Of a stretch of DNA of 64,000 bases, positions 27,373-37,814 are shown one piece after another (position 1 is the stretch's first letter; each line of letters opens with the position of its first letter). The notes beneath the pieces are model-generated. The model ran no database searches. It saw nothing but the letters and a program-made list of their open reading frames with translations, and was not told the DNA's origin. The stretch lies in the NCBI GenBank assembly GCA_943371965.1, contig CALRWV020000005.1, positions 1 to 64,000 on the forward strand, written 5' to 3'. Source of the DNA: CALRWV02 sp943371965. Its GTDB lineage: Bacteria > Bacteroidota > JABWAT01. Both the position numbers and the translations under genes were made by a program.

Positions 27373-28248
27373 ATGAGTGTTTGGATATTCAATATTATTC
27401 AGCAAATCAAAAATGTTGAAGAGTTAACGAAAAACGAAAAAATTCTTGTCGTTATTTTCAGTTTTCTGTTTTCGTTGGGAATATTTTTGTTTAATATTCT
27501 AATCTTTGAAAAAGATGCCATTTTTTCAACTTTTTACATACTTCCAATTATCATTGGTGCCTGGTTCATTGGTTTAGAATATGGAATTTTTCTTTCAACT
27601 TTCTGTCTTTTTGAATATTCAATTTTATTCATTTATTATCAGGTTGATTCTTTCAGTATCACCGCCTACTTCATCAGTTTCACCCCAAAATTGGTTGTAT
27701 ATTTTTTCATAGTTTTCATTTTAGTTCGTCTGAAGACCAGTTTAAAAGCTGAACGCCAATTGGCCAGGGTTGATTCACTTACCCGAATTGGTAATAGAAA
27801 AAGTCTTTTTGAACGGGTTGAACTCGAAATGAACAATCTTCGCAGATACAATAAAATATTTGCACTTGTTTATTTGGATATAGATGACTTCAAAAAAATA
27901 AACGACAGTTTTGGTCATGTTGAAGGTGATAGGATTTTAAAGACTTTTGCAAACCGTGTTAATAATACAATCAGAAAGAATGATGCATTATTCCGTGTTG
28001 GAGGTGATGAATTTATTTTGATTCTTCCTCAAACCAATCTTGAACAATCCAAAATTGTAATGTCAAAAATTAAATCTTCATTAAACGAACCTGATGAACT
28101 ATCGAAATCATTTCCAACGGTTAGTGCCGGTATTGGAATTTTTACTGCCTACATTGAAAACATTGAAGATGTTGTTTTGTATGTTGATAAATTGATGTAC
28201 AAAGTAAAAAAATCCGGAAAAAATAATTTTGATTATTACGAATTCTAA
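27373..28248 (+). CDS. Membrane diguanylate cyclase (GGDEF)
   Basis: 291 residues. About four membrane helices (residues 25-118) precede a GGDEF domain (about 128-291) that makes cyclic di-GMP from two GTP. The active site GGDEF is at 210-214. The inhibitory I-site RKND (201-204) lies exactly five residues upstream, so product inhibition is expected. The metal/substrate motif LDIDDFKKINDSFGH is intact. No EAL or HD-GYP domain is in the window. GGGGAATTTGAAATG gives a ribosome site. Confidence 0.93.
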   Translation: MSVWIFNIIQQIKNVEELTKNEKILVVIFSFLFSLGIFLFNILIFEKDAIFSTFYILPIIIGAWFIGLEYGIFLSTFCLFEYSILFIYYQVDSFSITAYFISFTPKLVVYFFIVFILVRLKTSLKAERQLARVDSLTRIGNRKSLFERVELEMNNLRRYNKIFALVYLDIDDFKKINDSFGHVEGDRILKTFANRVNNTIRKNDALFRVGGDEFILILPQTNLEQSKIVMSKIKSSLNEPDELSKSFPTVSAGIGIFTAYIENIEDVVLYVDKLMYKVKKSGKNNFDYYEF

Positions 28249-28504
28249 GTTACAGAATGAAACAACAGGGTTTCTGATTGATTTGCAATGATAAATTCTA
28301 TAATCTGAAAATCTCATTTTCCCCAATAAACTCAGCCATAGATCAACACTCCAATAAAAAATAGACATTCCCAAGTAAATAACAGATAATAATCCATTTG
28401 TTGTGATTTTCCGTTGATTGTTAAAGTATTTATAAAACTTTCTAATGATTCTAAATGTTATATTAAAAAGTTGTAAATTGAATTGTCATGTGAAGGAGAA
28501 TGTG

Positions 28505-31500
28505 ATGGGTAATTCTAAATCAGTACGTCAATGGTTGATTGCATTATTTCTGGTATTTATTGTTCCTGTTGGTTCCTCTGCAGGAATTCAAGATTCTGAT
28601 CCTGCCTATTTTTTCAAAAAAATGCAGATGCTTAAAAAAACAATTATTGCCGGTAAAAGCATAAATAAAAAACCTGAGATTAAAATTAAAAAAGGACAGG
28701 CTTTAAAAGTTCAATCTGAAGGAGGAATCAGTGGAATTGTTGGCGGATTTGCTGAAAACAGCGTTCCAAACGGTTTCGTTTTGGCATGGGTATCCCAAAA
28801 AGATTCTTCTTTGGGAAACTTCGGATTTTCGGCAATCGCTGAAGATGGTTCTTATGAAATCAAGGGATTAAGCTCAGGTGATTTTTATGTTTATGTCCAG
28901 GTTGATGGCTACATTCCCTTATTTTTTCCAGGTACCGAAAGAGCAGACAGCGCACAAACTGTAAAGGTTTTGAATAGTGAAGTAACAACAGGAATCAATT
29001 TTATTTTAAAGAAGTATCATACAGGTTCAGGCTCAATAACTGGAACAGTTGTTAACAATTCGAACGGACAGCCCATTTCAGGCGCTTTTGTGTTTGCATG
29101 GTTATCAAATGCAGATTCTACAGGCGTGGGGTCTTCTAATAATTATGCCTGGACAAATTCTGATGAAAATGGCAACTATTCAATCAGTGAACTTGAATCA
29201 GGATCATATTTTATTTCGGCTTGGGCTGATGGATTTTCAGGTGAGTTATATTCTTCCGGCACACTTGTTCCCGTTTTTGATTTAACAGTTACAGACAATA
29301 TTAATTTTTCCCTTACCAAAACAGCTTCTATTTCAGGAACTGTAACTTCATCTGAAGGAAATCCATTGAAATGGGTTTACGTTTCCGCTTCTTCTGATGA
29401 AAAAGGAGATTCTTCGAATGTAATTTTAGGATACTCAGGTTCTTATACTGACGAAAACGGCAACTATTCCATTTCTAATATTGAAGACGGCAACTATTAC
29501 CTTAACGCCATAACCTATTTCAAATGGAATACAATTGATGAATGGTATAAGGAAAGCTCAACGCGTGAAGGGGCTGAGAAAGTAGTTGTTCAAAATGGAG
29601 AATCAGTTTCAGGTATTGATTTTACTCTGGAAATTCCAAATTACAAGGGAATGATTTCAGGTAAAATTCTCGATAAGGACGGTGCAGGTTTGGCTGATGC
29701 TTCTGTTTTGATTTACAATGCTGTTTCAGACAGTCTTGGTAGCAGCATCACTTACTATTATTCTTATACAACTTCAGACTTTGAAGGAAATTACTCATTT
29801 TCAGAAATACCGGATGGAATTTATTTCGTCAAAACATACTCTTACAACAACTGGAAATATTCTGAATTCTGGTATCCTTCTGCAAAGACTGAACAGGACG
29901 CAACGGTAATTGAATTGAAAAACGGAAATCAGATTTCCGGAATTACAATTCAAACTTCCCAAAAAATAACAACCGCTTCAATCAGCGGTAAAGTTTTAGA
30001 CTTGAATAATAATCCTTTAAGTTCGGCTTATATTTTTCTGAGTTCCTATCAGTCTAAAAGCGATTCGGGATTTATTTCAGATCCGGTTTGGGCTTATGCA
30101 TTTACGGATTCATCCGGTAACTATTCAATTCAAAATATAGATAAAGGAAAATATATTCTTTTAGCCTATTATGTAAACGGTTCAAAAAACTCTTCAGTTT
30201 GGTACAATCAATCTTCAACTTACGAAGGGGCAACTCCTGTTTCCGTTGATGAAAATCAAAAAGTAACTGATATCAATTTTGTTTTGAATCCGAAAAGCAT
30301 TTTTGGAAAATTAACTGGTGTTGTAAAGAATGAAAACGGTGTTCCAATAAGCGGTGCCTATGTAACTTTGACGCCTTATTGGGAAGCTGAAAACGGTAAT
30401 GATAAATATTTTGGTCAATGGAATATTTACAGAATCACTGGTGATGATGGTGCATTTGAAATTCCTGATCTGTATGAAGGAAAATATACGGTTGCTGTTT
30501 ATGCAGATGGCGGATATGTTTTTTACCCTGATGCAGTAACACCCTCACTGTCAACGCCTGTTTCTGTTGTTGCTGATGAATCCACTGATCTGGAAATTGA
30601 GGTTCCTATAAGAAATGAAGGAATTGGATCAATCAGCGGAATTGTTGCAACAGATTTTCCAACTTTGGTTCCAATTGATGGTGTGGTAACCGCAAAGCCT
30701 CTGGTTACCATTTTAAGTTTTCCGCAATCGGAAATTTTCTATTCTTCTGTTGTGAAAAATGGTTCCTACGAGTTGAAAAATCTTCCTGACGGAGATTATT
30801 TCCTTTATGCTTTTTCCGGTCAGATGGGGGGTGAGTTTTATGATAATGTGTACGATCCATCCTTTGCAAAAAAGGTTAGTGTTTTGGGCGGAAAATCAGT
30901 AACAGACATCAATTTCAGTCTTGCACCTTATTACAACGTGGGTGAAAAAGACAGTTTGGCTGTAATTACTGGTGCACGTGTTTTCGGTAAAGTATTTGAT
31001 GTTAACGGAAATCTTTTGACAGATGTTAATTTGAATCTTGTCAACGCTGATGATAAAATCGTGGCTTCATCAAAAACAAATGCAAAGGGTTATTACGAAA
31101 TTTCAGGAGTTGGCACTGGCCAATACACGCTGAAACCTGCAAAAATTGGAATGGAAAAGGCAGAGTCAAAAAATGAACCGCTGATGATGAATAAAAATAA
31201 TGTTGAACAGAATATTGTACTTAAAATGACGGGAAGTTCGGTGAAAGTTGAAGATAAAAACACACTCCGCGCTGGGTCAATTGAATTGATTGGTGTGTAT
31301 CCGAATCCATTCAATCCTGAAACAACAATATCGTTCAAACTATCCAAGCAATCAGCAGTCTCAATTTCAATTTTTAATCTGTTGGGTCAGCAGATTCGTG
31401 AGTTGTCATTTTCAAACTTGGGTGCTGGAACCAATCAGGTCAGATGGAATGGTCGGGCAGAAGATGGAACCTTTGCAGCCAGTGGATTTTATTTGTATAG

Positions 31501-31552
31501 AATTGCAGCCGGAAATAAATCTGTTTCAGGTAAAATGATTCTTTCAAAATAA
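28505..31552 (+). CDS. T9SS-secreted protein with eight carboxypeptidase-regulatory-like repeats
   Basis: 1015 residues from the ATG at 28505; AAGGAG lies 6 nt before it, and the open frame from 28445 adds an unlikely leader. Signal peptide at about 1-26. Eight beta-sandwich units follow (pattern SISGxV...Gx(P/L)...AxV...TDxNGNYxIxxIxxGxY), the CarboxypepD_reg-like fold used as structural or ligand-binding modules. The last 80 residues are a T9SS sorting domain (YPNPFNPETTISF...LLGQQIRELSF...ASGFYLYRI). It is likely surface-bound or released. A hairpin follows the stop. Confidence 0.88.
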   Translation: MGNSKSVRQWLIALFLVFIVPVGSSAGIQDSDPAYFFKKMQMLKKTIIAGKSINKKPEIKIKKGQALKVQSEGGISGIVGGFAENSVPNGFVLAWVSQKDSSLGNFGFSAIAEDGSYEIKGLSSGDFYVYVQVDGYIPLFFPGTERADSAQTVKVLNSEVTTGINFILKKYHTGSGSITGTVVNNSNGQPISGAFVFAWLSNADSTGVGSSNNYAWTNSDENGNYSISELESGSYFISAWADGFSGELYSSGTLVPVFDLTVTDNINFSLTKTASISGTVTSSEGNPLKWVYVSASSDEKGDSSNVILGYSGSYTDENGNYSISNIEDGNYYLNAITYFKWNTIDEWYKESSTREGAEKVVVQNGESVSGIDFTLEIPNYKGMISGKILDKDGAGLADASVLIYNAVSDSLGSSITYYYSYTTSDFEGNYSFSEIPDGIYFVKTYSYNNWKYSEFWYPSAKTEQDATVIELKNGNQISGITIQTSQKITTASISGKVLDLNNNPLSSAYIFLSSYQSKSDSGFISDPVWAYAFTDSSGNYSIQNIDKGKYILLAYYVNGSKNSSVWYNQSSTYEGATPVSVDENQKVTDINFVLNPKSIFGKLTGVVKNENGVPISGAYVTLTPYWEAENGNDKYFGQWNIYRITGDDGAFEIPDLYEGKYTVAVYADGGYVFYPDAVTPSLSTPVSVVADESTDLEIEVPIRNEGIGSISGIVATDFPTLVPIDGVVTAKPLVTILSFPQSEIFYSSVVKNGSYELKNLPDGDYFLYAFSGQMGGEFYDNVYDPSFAKKVSVLGGKSVTDINFSLAPYYNVGEKDSLAVITGARVFGKVFDVNGNLLTDVNLNLVNADDKIVASSKTNAKGYYEISGVGTGQYTLKPAKIGMEKAESKNEPLMMNKNNVEQNIVLKMTGSSVKVEDKNTLRAGSIELIGVYPNPFNPETTISFKLSKQSAVSISIFNLLGQQIRELSFSNLGAGTNQVRWNGRAEDGTFAASGFYLYRIAAGNKSVSGKMILSK

Positions 31553-31559
31553 AAAAGAC

Positions 31560-31595
31560 AAACAGGTTTCTTCCAAAAGATGACGAAACCTGTTT
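31560..31595 (+). terminator. Hairpin terminator after the repeat protein gene
   Basis: AAACAGGTTTC (31560-31570) and GAAACCTGTTT (31585-31595) form a perfect 11-bp stem with a 14-nt loop, 7 nt past the stop codon. An A run precedes it; there is no clear T run after it. Confidence 0.65.
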
Positions 31596-31754
31596 CTCAT
31601 ATTGAAGTAATTGCCTTTCGAAACATCATCCTATAAATCAAACCCAAAATTTCAATCTATATTATTTTTTTATTTCGCTTGGGAATGTTTTCTTTGTCTG
31701 CATTGTTTTTGCAGATAATATTTCCAGTTTTTTTTAAACTATTTAAAATTTAAT

Positions 31755-32843
31755 ATGACTAATCAATCAGTGCTTATGATAACCTTTTTTATTTTTCTCA
31801 CTCTTGTTCTGAATTTAATTCCCGGATCCGAAGGAACTGAGAATCCGCCTAAAATTGCAATCAGAAATTATGCGTGGTATTCAGATTCGCATCACATAAA
31901 AGAAGAGGACAAATTCCAGAATATTTGGGGAAAGGAAGAAAGCCCCGGAACATGGAAAACAATTAAATGGGTATCATCAAATATTGCAATGAAATCAGAA
32001 GCGCAGAATATTCCTCCTTTGATCAAAATCAATCCGGAAAATCTGAAAAAAGTTACTGATTCAATTGAAGTTTATTGGGTTGGTCATGCAACTGCAATTG
32101 TTAAAATGAACCAGCAGACAATTATTACCGATCCGATTTTTAATGAACGGGCAAGTATTGTTTCCTTTTCAGGTCCGAAAAGACTGGTTGGTTTTCCGAT
32201 CACAATTGACGAGATACCACAAATAAATACGGTAATTATTTCACACAGTCATTACGATCATTGCGATAAGGAATCTTTGGTAGCGCTGAAAAATAAATTT
32301 AATCCGCTTTTTATTGTGCCGCTTAAATTGAAATCAATTTTGAATGGTTGGGGAATTACCAATGTGATTGAACTTGACTGGTGGCAGTTTATTGAAGTTG
32401 ACGGAATCCGGTACAGTTCGACACCCAACAGGCACCGTTCAAACCGTGGAATCTTAGACATCAATGAAACACTATGGTCAAGCTGGATGATGGAAAATCT
32501 GACAAATGGAAAAAAAGTTTATTTTGCCGGTGACACAGGATATTCACCGCATTTTTCTGAAATCAGTGAAAAGTTGGGCTCACCAGAAGTTGCACTGCTT
32601 CCAATTGGAGCTTATCAGCCCCGCTGGTTGATGCAGTATGTTCATGTAACACCACAGGAGTCAGTTCAGGCTTTTTTGGATTTGGGAGCAACCCACATGG
32701 TTGGTATTCATTGGGGAACGTTTGATCTTGCCGATGAACCTTTTGATGAACCGGGAAAAATTGTGCCGGAAATCGCCAAAGAAAAAGGAATTCCAGTTGA
32801 TCGGATTCATATTTTGCCGGTTGGTGGTGAAATAACGTTTTAA
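31755..32843 (+). CDS. MBL-fold metallo-hydrolase (NAPE-PLD/UlaG-like)
   Basis: 362 residues with an N-terminal hydrophobic segment (about 7-22), so it is membrane-anchored or exported. The metallo-beta-lactamase core has HSHYDH at 164-169, VGHATAIVKM as the first strand pair, and a late FAGDTGYSPHF. The layout matches N-acylphosphatidylethanolamine phospholipase D-like hydrolases, which release phosphatidic acid; the real substrate is unknown. Confidence 0.85.
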   Translation: MTNQSVLMITFFIFLTLVLNLIPGSEGTENPPKIAIRNYAWYSDSHHIKEEDKFQNIWGKEESPGTWKTIKWVSSNIAMKSEAQNIPPLIKINPENLKKVTDSIEVYWVGHATAIVKMNQQTIITDPIFNERASIVSFSGPKRLVGFPITIDEIPQINTVIISHSHYDHCDKESLVALKNKFNPLFIVPLKLKSILNGWGITNVIELDWWQFIEVDGIRYSSTPNRHRSNRGILDINETLWSSWMMENLTNGKKVYFAGDTGYSPHFSEISEKLGSPEVALLPIGAYQPRWLMQYVHVTPQESVQAFLDLGATHMVGIHWGTFDLADEPFDEPGKIVPEIAKEKGIPVDRIHILPVGGEITF

Positions 32844-32947
32844 ATTGCAAATTGCATTGATTTTAGAAGAGTTTGGCAAAAACAGGGATTTCGAAATTCG
32901 ATAATTCTTTCATTCAAATCATTCCTAATTCAAACACTTCCAACGGA

Positions 32948-32980
32948 TTTGCTCAAATCCTCACTCATCTTGTATCTTCG
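32948..32980 (+). promoter_or_regulatory. Probable promoter for the asparaginase gene
   Basis: TTTG at 32948-32951 and TATCTTCG at 32973-32980 are 21 nt apart, one base off the Bacteroidota TAnnTTTG consensus. The transcript would start about 15-20 nt before the ATG at 33006, which argues against the longer frame from 32949. Confidence 0.5.
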
Positions 32981-33005
32981 TAATGACTTTCAAAAGACCA
33001 TTACC

Positions 33006-33998
33006 ATGAAGAAAAACATACAGCTCATCTTTACCGGCGGAACCATTTCAATGAAAATTGATTCAACTGGAGCCGCCGTTCCTATGCTCCATCCAAATGA
33101 CATTCTTGGACTTGTTCCGGGAATTGACCGACTTGCCGATCTGCATATCCATGATTTTGGAATGTTTCCTGGTCCGCACATCACTCCCGAAATTATGCTT
33201 GAATTGTGGGAAGTTGTTCAGGGATATATCAAAGATCCGATGATTGATGGAATTGTTATTACACACGGAACTGATTCCCTTGAAGAAACAGCTTATTTTA
33301 TTGATCTGATGAGCAAATCACCCAAACCTATTGTTTTTACCGGATCGATACGGACTTCTTCGGAAATTGGTTGGGATGGAATGCCAAATCTTCTGGATTC
33401 GATTGCTGTAGCATGTCATGATCAGGCACGTGATCTTGGAGTTTTGCTCTGTATGAACGGAGAAATAAATCCTGCTTCAGAAGCTGTAAAAACCCACACC
33501 GATCAGATGGGAACGTTTCAGTCTCCAAATTTTGGAATGCTTGGAATTGTTGATAAAGACAGCGTTTATATTTACCGGAAACCTGAACTGTTGGAATATA
33601 TCGGATCATCCCGAATAGAAAAAAATGTTGTTCTGTTGAAAACTTACACCGGAATGGACGGCAGTTTTATTGATTTTGCAGTTTCAAACGGAACAAAGGG
33701 AATTGTGATTGAAGGAATGGGCAGGGGAAATGTACCGGTTCCGGTTTATCATTCACTTTTAAAGGCGATTGAGAAAAACGTTGTGGTTCTGGTGGTTTCA
33801 AGGTGCTTCAGGGGAAGAGTTTTGGATACTTACGGTTATGAAGGTGGTGGTGGATTACTCAGAAAAGCAGGAGTTATATTCGGTGGGCACCTTAATGGTC
33901 AAAAAGCCAGAATTAAATTAATGGTAGCAATGGGCAAAACAACCGATTTGAGCCAGTTAAAAGAAATCTTTGAGCATGGACGTTATTCGGAAGTTTGA
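33006..33998 (+). CDS. L-asparaginase
   Basis: 330 residues from the ATG at 33006. It hydrolyses asparagine to aspartate and ammonia. Both active-site threonine motifs are present: TGGTI at 10-14 and THGTDSLEETAY near 85. There is no signal peptide, so it is cytosolic and closer to the type I enzyme by location. Length is normal. Confidence 0.92.
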   Translation: MKKNIQLIFTGGTISMKIDSTGAAVPMLHPNDILGLVPGIDRLADLHIHDFGMFPGPHITPEIMLELWEVVQGYIKDPMIDGIVITHGTDSLEETAYFIDLMSKSPKPIVFTGSIRTSSEIGWDGMPNLLDSIAVACHDQARDLGVLLCMNGEINPASEAVKTHTDQMGTFQSPNFGMLGIVDKDSVYIYRKPELLEYIGSSRIEKNVVLLKTYTGMDGSFIDFAVSNGTKGIVIEGMGRGNVPVPVYHSLLKAIEKNVVVLVVSRCFRGRVLDTYGYEGGGGLLRKAGVIFGGHLNGQKARIKLMVAMGKTTDLSQLKEIFEHGRYSEV

Positions 33999-34075
33999 AT
34001 TTTACCAGCTTTTTTTCTTACCTTAACAGAAATTTAAAACCAGCTCTGAAATAAATCTAAGAATGAGGAGATTTC

Positions 34076-34519
34076 ATGTCGGATCAATATACCTATAAAG
34101 TCATTCCATACGAAGAAAAATTGATCAATACATACAACGATCTGGTTTTTAACAGTGATTTACCCGAAGAATTGAAGTTTTATGTTGCAAGTTCTGAATC
34201 AAGGTTTGGTTACCCGACTCTTTTCTGTCTTTGTGAAAATGAAGGTCAGATTGTGGGAGGTGTTTCCTTTATTGAAGTTTCTGATAATGGAACACCCTAT
34301 GTGGAAATAAGTTCAATTTTTATTTCAGAGCCTCACCGCAGAAAAAAATTGGGAGCCGGAATTGTAGAGTCTATTGAAAAACATGCAAAATCAAAACAAA
34401 TTGAACATTTAAAGGTTACTACCGATAATCAGTTTACCGGTGCCAAAGAGTTTTATCAGAAATGCGGTTTTAAGTTATTGCCAGATGCCAATTTCCTGTC
34501 AATGGAAAAAACAATCTGA
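34076..34519 (+). CDS. GNAT-family N-acetyltransferase
   Basis: 147 residues. The acetyl-CoA-binding loop is EPHRRKKLGAGIVESIEKHA (R/Q-x-x-G-x-G/A pattern), followed by FYQKCGFKLLP, the usual motif B end. Substrate unknown. GAGGAG lies 6 nt before the ATG. Confidence 0.85.
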   Translation: MSDQYTYKVIPYEEKLINTYNDLVFNSDLPEELKFYVASSESRFGYPTLFCLCENEGQIVGGVSFIEVSDNGTPYVEISSIFISEPHRRKKLGAGIVESIEKHAKSKQIEHLKVTTDNQFTGAKEFYQKCGFKLLPDANFLSMEKTI

Positions 34520-34540
34520 AATATTTAAGGAATTAATCAA

Positions 34541-34585
34541 AAGGATAAATTCAATATTTCAATTTTCTGTTTTCAGTTTATCCTT
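34541..34585. terminator. Possible bidirectional terminator between convergent genes
   Basis: AAGGATAAA (34541-34549) pairs with TTTATCCTT (34577-34585), enclosing a 27-nt AT-rich loop. It lies between the acetyltransferase stop and the stop of the convergent gene. The long loop makes the call weak. Confidence 0.35.
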
Positions 34586-34588
34586 CGT

Positions 34589-35311
34589 CTATTTTTTTCC
34601 ATGTCTTTCTTCCAAAATCCATTCATCAACTGTTTGAAGGGCTTTTTCATTCTCACGGGTAATAATTTGGATTCGTAATCTTTCCAAAGCACTGATTTTA
34701 ACGCTCACCGTTCTTGCATAAATATTGCCGTCTTCAAAATCAGCACTCTGGTTTTTCATTTCAAATATTAAATGATTTCTGATTCCATCGTATCTTGATC
34801 CCATCATGTATAAGTCAAGCAACTTTTCAAATTTCTCCTTGTGTGAAAATGGTCTCGGCGCAGATTTAATGGCATCAATCAGGATTATGATTTCTGAATC
34901 CACAAAATCAAATCCCTGCATGTTGGAAAGCAGTTTTTCGTAAAACACAAGAAACAGATTTTCGCTGGTTTGTGTTGGTTTCAAAATTCTGTTTGGTGAA
35001 GCCTTAACAAGCAACCTGAAAACCATGGCTTCTTCTTCGGAAATATCAAAAGAAAAAAACTGGTTAACAATCTGGTTCATTTTTGAGAAATAAAGAATGA
35101 CATCGGTTGAATCATTCGGTATAGGCATTCTATCGAGATTGGAATAATACCGCTTGAATTCATCTTCACTGTAACCGAATGAAGCATCAGCCTGAATCTG
35201 ATTTGAAAACCGTTCAAGCCAAACAGAATAATCTTTTTCTTTGATTAACTGGGCATTGGAGGTAAGTGATGATAGAATCAGAACAAACAGGAAAAAAACA
35301 GTTTTATACAT
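34589..35311 (-). CDS. Secreted hypothetical protein
   Basis: 240 residues with a signal peptide (about 1-20, ending TSNAQ). The rest is helical and acidic, with no motif I recognise. It probably resides in the periplasm. A second exported small protein is encoded just upstream on the same strand. Confidence 0.6.
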   Translation of the reverse strand: MYKTVFFLFVLILSSLTSNAQLIKEKDYSVWLERFSNQIQADASFGYSEDEFKRYYSNLDRMPIPNDSTDVILYFSKMNQIVNQFFSFDISEEEAMVFRLLVKASPNRILKPTQTSENLFLVFYEKLLSNMQGFDFVDSEIIILIDAIKSAPRPFSHKEKFEKLLDLYMMGSRYDGIRNHLIFEMKNQSADFEDGNIYARTVSVKISALERLRIQIITRENEKALQTVDEWILEERHGKK

Positions 35312-35392
35312 TGATTTTTCTTTCTTATACTGGGAGAATTAACAAATATACAAAACACTTAATTAAAATTTGGGGAGGGGAATTGTTTTGCC

Positions 35393-35764
35393 TTATTCTA
35401 TTTCCAGTTCAAACGTACCTTTCCGGTAAGTTTTCCTAAAAGTATTCTGACTTGTTCCTTCAAGTAAATTTACAAAATCAAGTTCTGACATTTTGTAAAT
35501 TTGATCTTTTGTTCCCCGCATAACAATATAGTTGTCAATATAACGTTCAATCTCAATTCCGAGTGAAAGAACTGCTTTCTCAATATTGGAATCAATGTCC
35601 CGATTGCATAAAGCGGTAAATAAAATAAGATCATCGTCTTGTGCTATACTCATAACCCGTTTTAATATCGGTTGAATTTTTCTGTGGTTTAATTCAGCAG
35701 TATTGTGGGTAGCGCATGATAGGATAAAAAAAGCAGACAAAACAAGTATCAGAGCAGATTTCAT
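35393..35764 (-). CDS. Small lipoprotein of unknown function
   Basis: 123 residues. The N-terminus has a clear lipobox (LSCA, Cys17), so the protein should be lipid-anchored. The body contains EIERYIDNYIVMRGT and is mixed alpha/beta. No family recognised. It lies 81 nt upstream of the other secreted protein and may share its transcript. Confidence 0.6.
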   Translation of the reverse strand: MKSALILVLSAFFILSCATHNTAELNHRKIQPILKRVMSIAQDDDLILFTALCNRDIDSNIEKAVLSLGIEIERYIDNYIVMRGTKDQIYKMSELDFVNLLEGTSQNTFRKTYRKGTFELEIE

Positions 35765-36038
35765 TTAAAACGGATGCCTTTTGGGGAAAATGAAAATTGT
35801 TATTATTAAGCTAAAAATCACCAAAAATTTTTAACTTATCAAAACAGTTTAGAGAAATTTATCTCTCATACGTTTTCAAGGTTTCAAAACCCTTTACGAA
35901 GAGAAAAAATTGTTTCCAAAGCAATCAATTAATTATTTTTCCTGTTTTACTACCAATTTTGTTTAAAATTCATAATTTCCACTTTAAAATTCTTAATTGA
36001 GCCTCCCTTCGTTATTTTTGCAACTCAATTTTAAAATT

Positions 36039-36509
36039 ATGGCAAAATCAGAAGAAACCAGACAGACTTTTATCGATAACCGACGGGCGAGACATGAATA
36101 TTATGTTCTTGATTCCTATGAAGCTGGTATTGAATTAAAAGGAACTGAAGTAAAATCGCTCCGTGCAGGAAAAGCAAACCTGACAGATGCTTATGCACGG
36201 ATTAAAAACGAAGAAGTTATTCTGATCGGGCTGCATATATCGCCATACGAACACGGCAATATCAACAATCACGATCCGCTCAGAACCAGAAAATGTCTGC
36301 TTCACAAACGTGAAATTTTTAAAATAAAATCCGCAATCGAAAAAGATGGATTCACTTTGGTTCCAATGAAAATTTTTTTCACTGTAAAGGGAAAAGCCAA
36401 AGTTGAGCTTGGAGTCTGCAAAGGAAAACAGCTTCACGACAAACGCGAATCCATAAAAGAACGCGACACACAACGAGAAATGAACAGAGCTATGAGAGAG
36501 AAAAACTGA
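36039..36509 (+). CDS. smpB: SsrA-binding protein SmpB
   Basis: 156 residues from the ATG at 36039; the frame is open to a TTG at 35997. It binds tmRNA and brings it to stalled ribosomes. Family motifs are IDNRRARHEYYVLDSYEAGI, ELKGTEVKSLRAGKANL and the basic C-terminal tail (DKRESIKERD), which enters the decoding centre. A TATTTTTG element at 36013-36020 may be its promoter. Stop and tyrS start share one base. Confidence 0.96.
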   Translation: MAKSEETRQTFIDNRRARHEYYVLDSYEAGIELKGTEVKSLRAGKANLTDAYARIKNEEVILIGLHISPYEHGNINNHDPLRTRKCLLHKREIFKIKSAIEKDGFTLVPMKIFFTVKGKAKVELGVCKGKQLHDKRESIKERDTQREMNRAMREKN

Positions 36510-37720
36510 TGCAAACTTTTCCATCCGTAAATGAACAAATGGATATCATCAAACGCGGAGTTTCTGAAATCCTTCCAGAATCCGAATTGGTTCAGAAACT
36601 TGAACGTTCAATTAAAACAGGTAAACCGATTATCGTGAAACTGGGTTGTGATCCTTCACGTGCCGATTTGCATTTGGGTCACGCTGTTGTGCTGAGAAAA
36701 ATGCGTCAGTTTCAGGATTTGGGACATCAGGCGATTTTGATTATCGGTGATTTTACCGGTATGATTGGTGATCCGACCGGAAAAAGTAAAACACGACCAC
36801 CGCTGACAATTGAAGAAACTCGTGAAAACGGAAAAAGCTATATTGAACAGGCTTCAAGAATATTGGATACTAACCGTTTGAAAATGATTTACAACTCCGA
36901 CTGGTTAGGCAAAATGTCGTTTGAAGAAGTAATCCGGTTGGCTTCAAAATATACTGTTTCCCAAATGCTTGAGCGCGATGATTTTCATAAAAGGTTTGAA
37001 AGTGAAACTCCTATTTCTGTTCATGAATTATTATATCCGTTGGCACAGGCAATGGATTCAGTTGCAATAAAATCAGATATCGAATTGGGCGGAACTGATC
37101 AGAAATTCAACCTGCTTGTTGGGCGTGACATTCAGCGTGAGTATGGTGTTGAGGCCCAATGCATTTTAACCATGCCGATTCTAACAGGTACAGACGGTGT
37201 GGAAAAAATGTCAAAATCTCTGGATAATTATATTGGGATTACAGAAACTGCAAATGATATGTACGGAAAAACACTTTCAATTCCGGATTCAACTATTCAC
37301 AATTGGTTTGTACTCTGTACAAATTATCCGAACGAGAAATTGGAATCATTGATAGAACAGATTAAAGTTGAACCCAGAAATACAAAACGGCTTCTTGCAC
37401 GTGAAATTGTTACCGTTTATTACAATTCTGAAGTTGCACAACAAGCCGAAGACCGCTTTGATCAGCTTTTCATAAAAAAAGAAATTCCGGATGATATTCC
37501 TTCTGTTTCCATTCAATATGAAGATGGAAAAGTTTCGCTTGTTCAGTTACTTGTTGATCAGAAAATGACGGAATCAAAAGGTGAAGCACGTCGGCTGATT
37601 CAGGGTGGTGGAGTTTCGGTTAACGGAATCAAAATTGATGAAGTCAACTATGTTTTGAATGAAGGGGGAGAAAAAATCATCAAAGCTGGAAAGAGGAAAT
37701 TTGTTAAAATTCTGAATTAA
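36509..37720 (+). CDS. tyrS: Tyrosyl-tRNA synthetase
   Basis: 403 residues. It charges tRNA-Tyr. The HIGH-type motif is HLGH (55-58), the KMSKS loop is at 233-237, and a C-terminal S4 RNA-binding domain (about 335-403, EARRLIQGGGVSVNG) is present. Its start overlaps the smpB stop by one base, so the two are co-translated. Confidence 0.96.
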   Translation: MQTFPSVNEQMDIIKRGVSEILPESELVQKLERSIKTGKPIIVKLGCDPSRADLHLGHAVVLRKMRQFQDLGHQAILIIGDFTGMIGDPTGKSKTRPPLTIEETRENGKSYIEQASRILDTNRLKMIYNSDWLGKMSFEEVIRLASKYTVSQMLERDDFHKRFESETPISVHELLYPLAQAMDSVAIKSDIELGGTDQKFNLLVGRDIQREYGVEAQCILTMPILTGTDGVEKMSKSLDNYIGITETANDMYGKTLSIPDSTIHNWFVLCTNYPNEKLESLIEQIKVEPRNTKRLLAREIVTVYYNSEVAQQAEDRFDQLFIKKEIPDDIPSVSIQYEDGKVSLVQLLVDQKMTESKGEARRLIQGGGVSVNGIKIDEVNYVLNEGGEKIIKAGKRKFVKILN

Positions 37721-37814
37721 GCATTTTATTAATTTCATAATTATTTAGCAGGATAGTCTCCGACAATAAGTTGATTGGTAGTTTGATAATATATTTTTCA
37801 TTTTAAACCAGTGA

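Noticed and set aside
36135..36524. 129-codon minus-strand frame over smpB
   Set aside because: Fully antisense to smpB and the tyrS start; Phe/Ser-rich translation typical of an AT-rich shadow frame.
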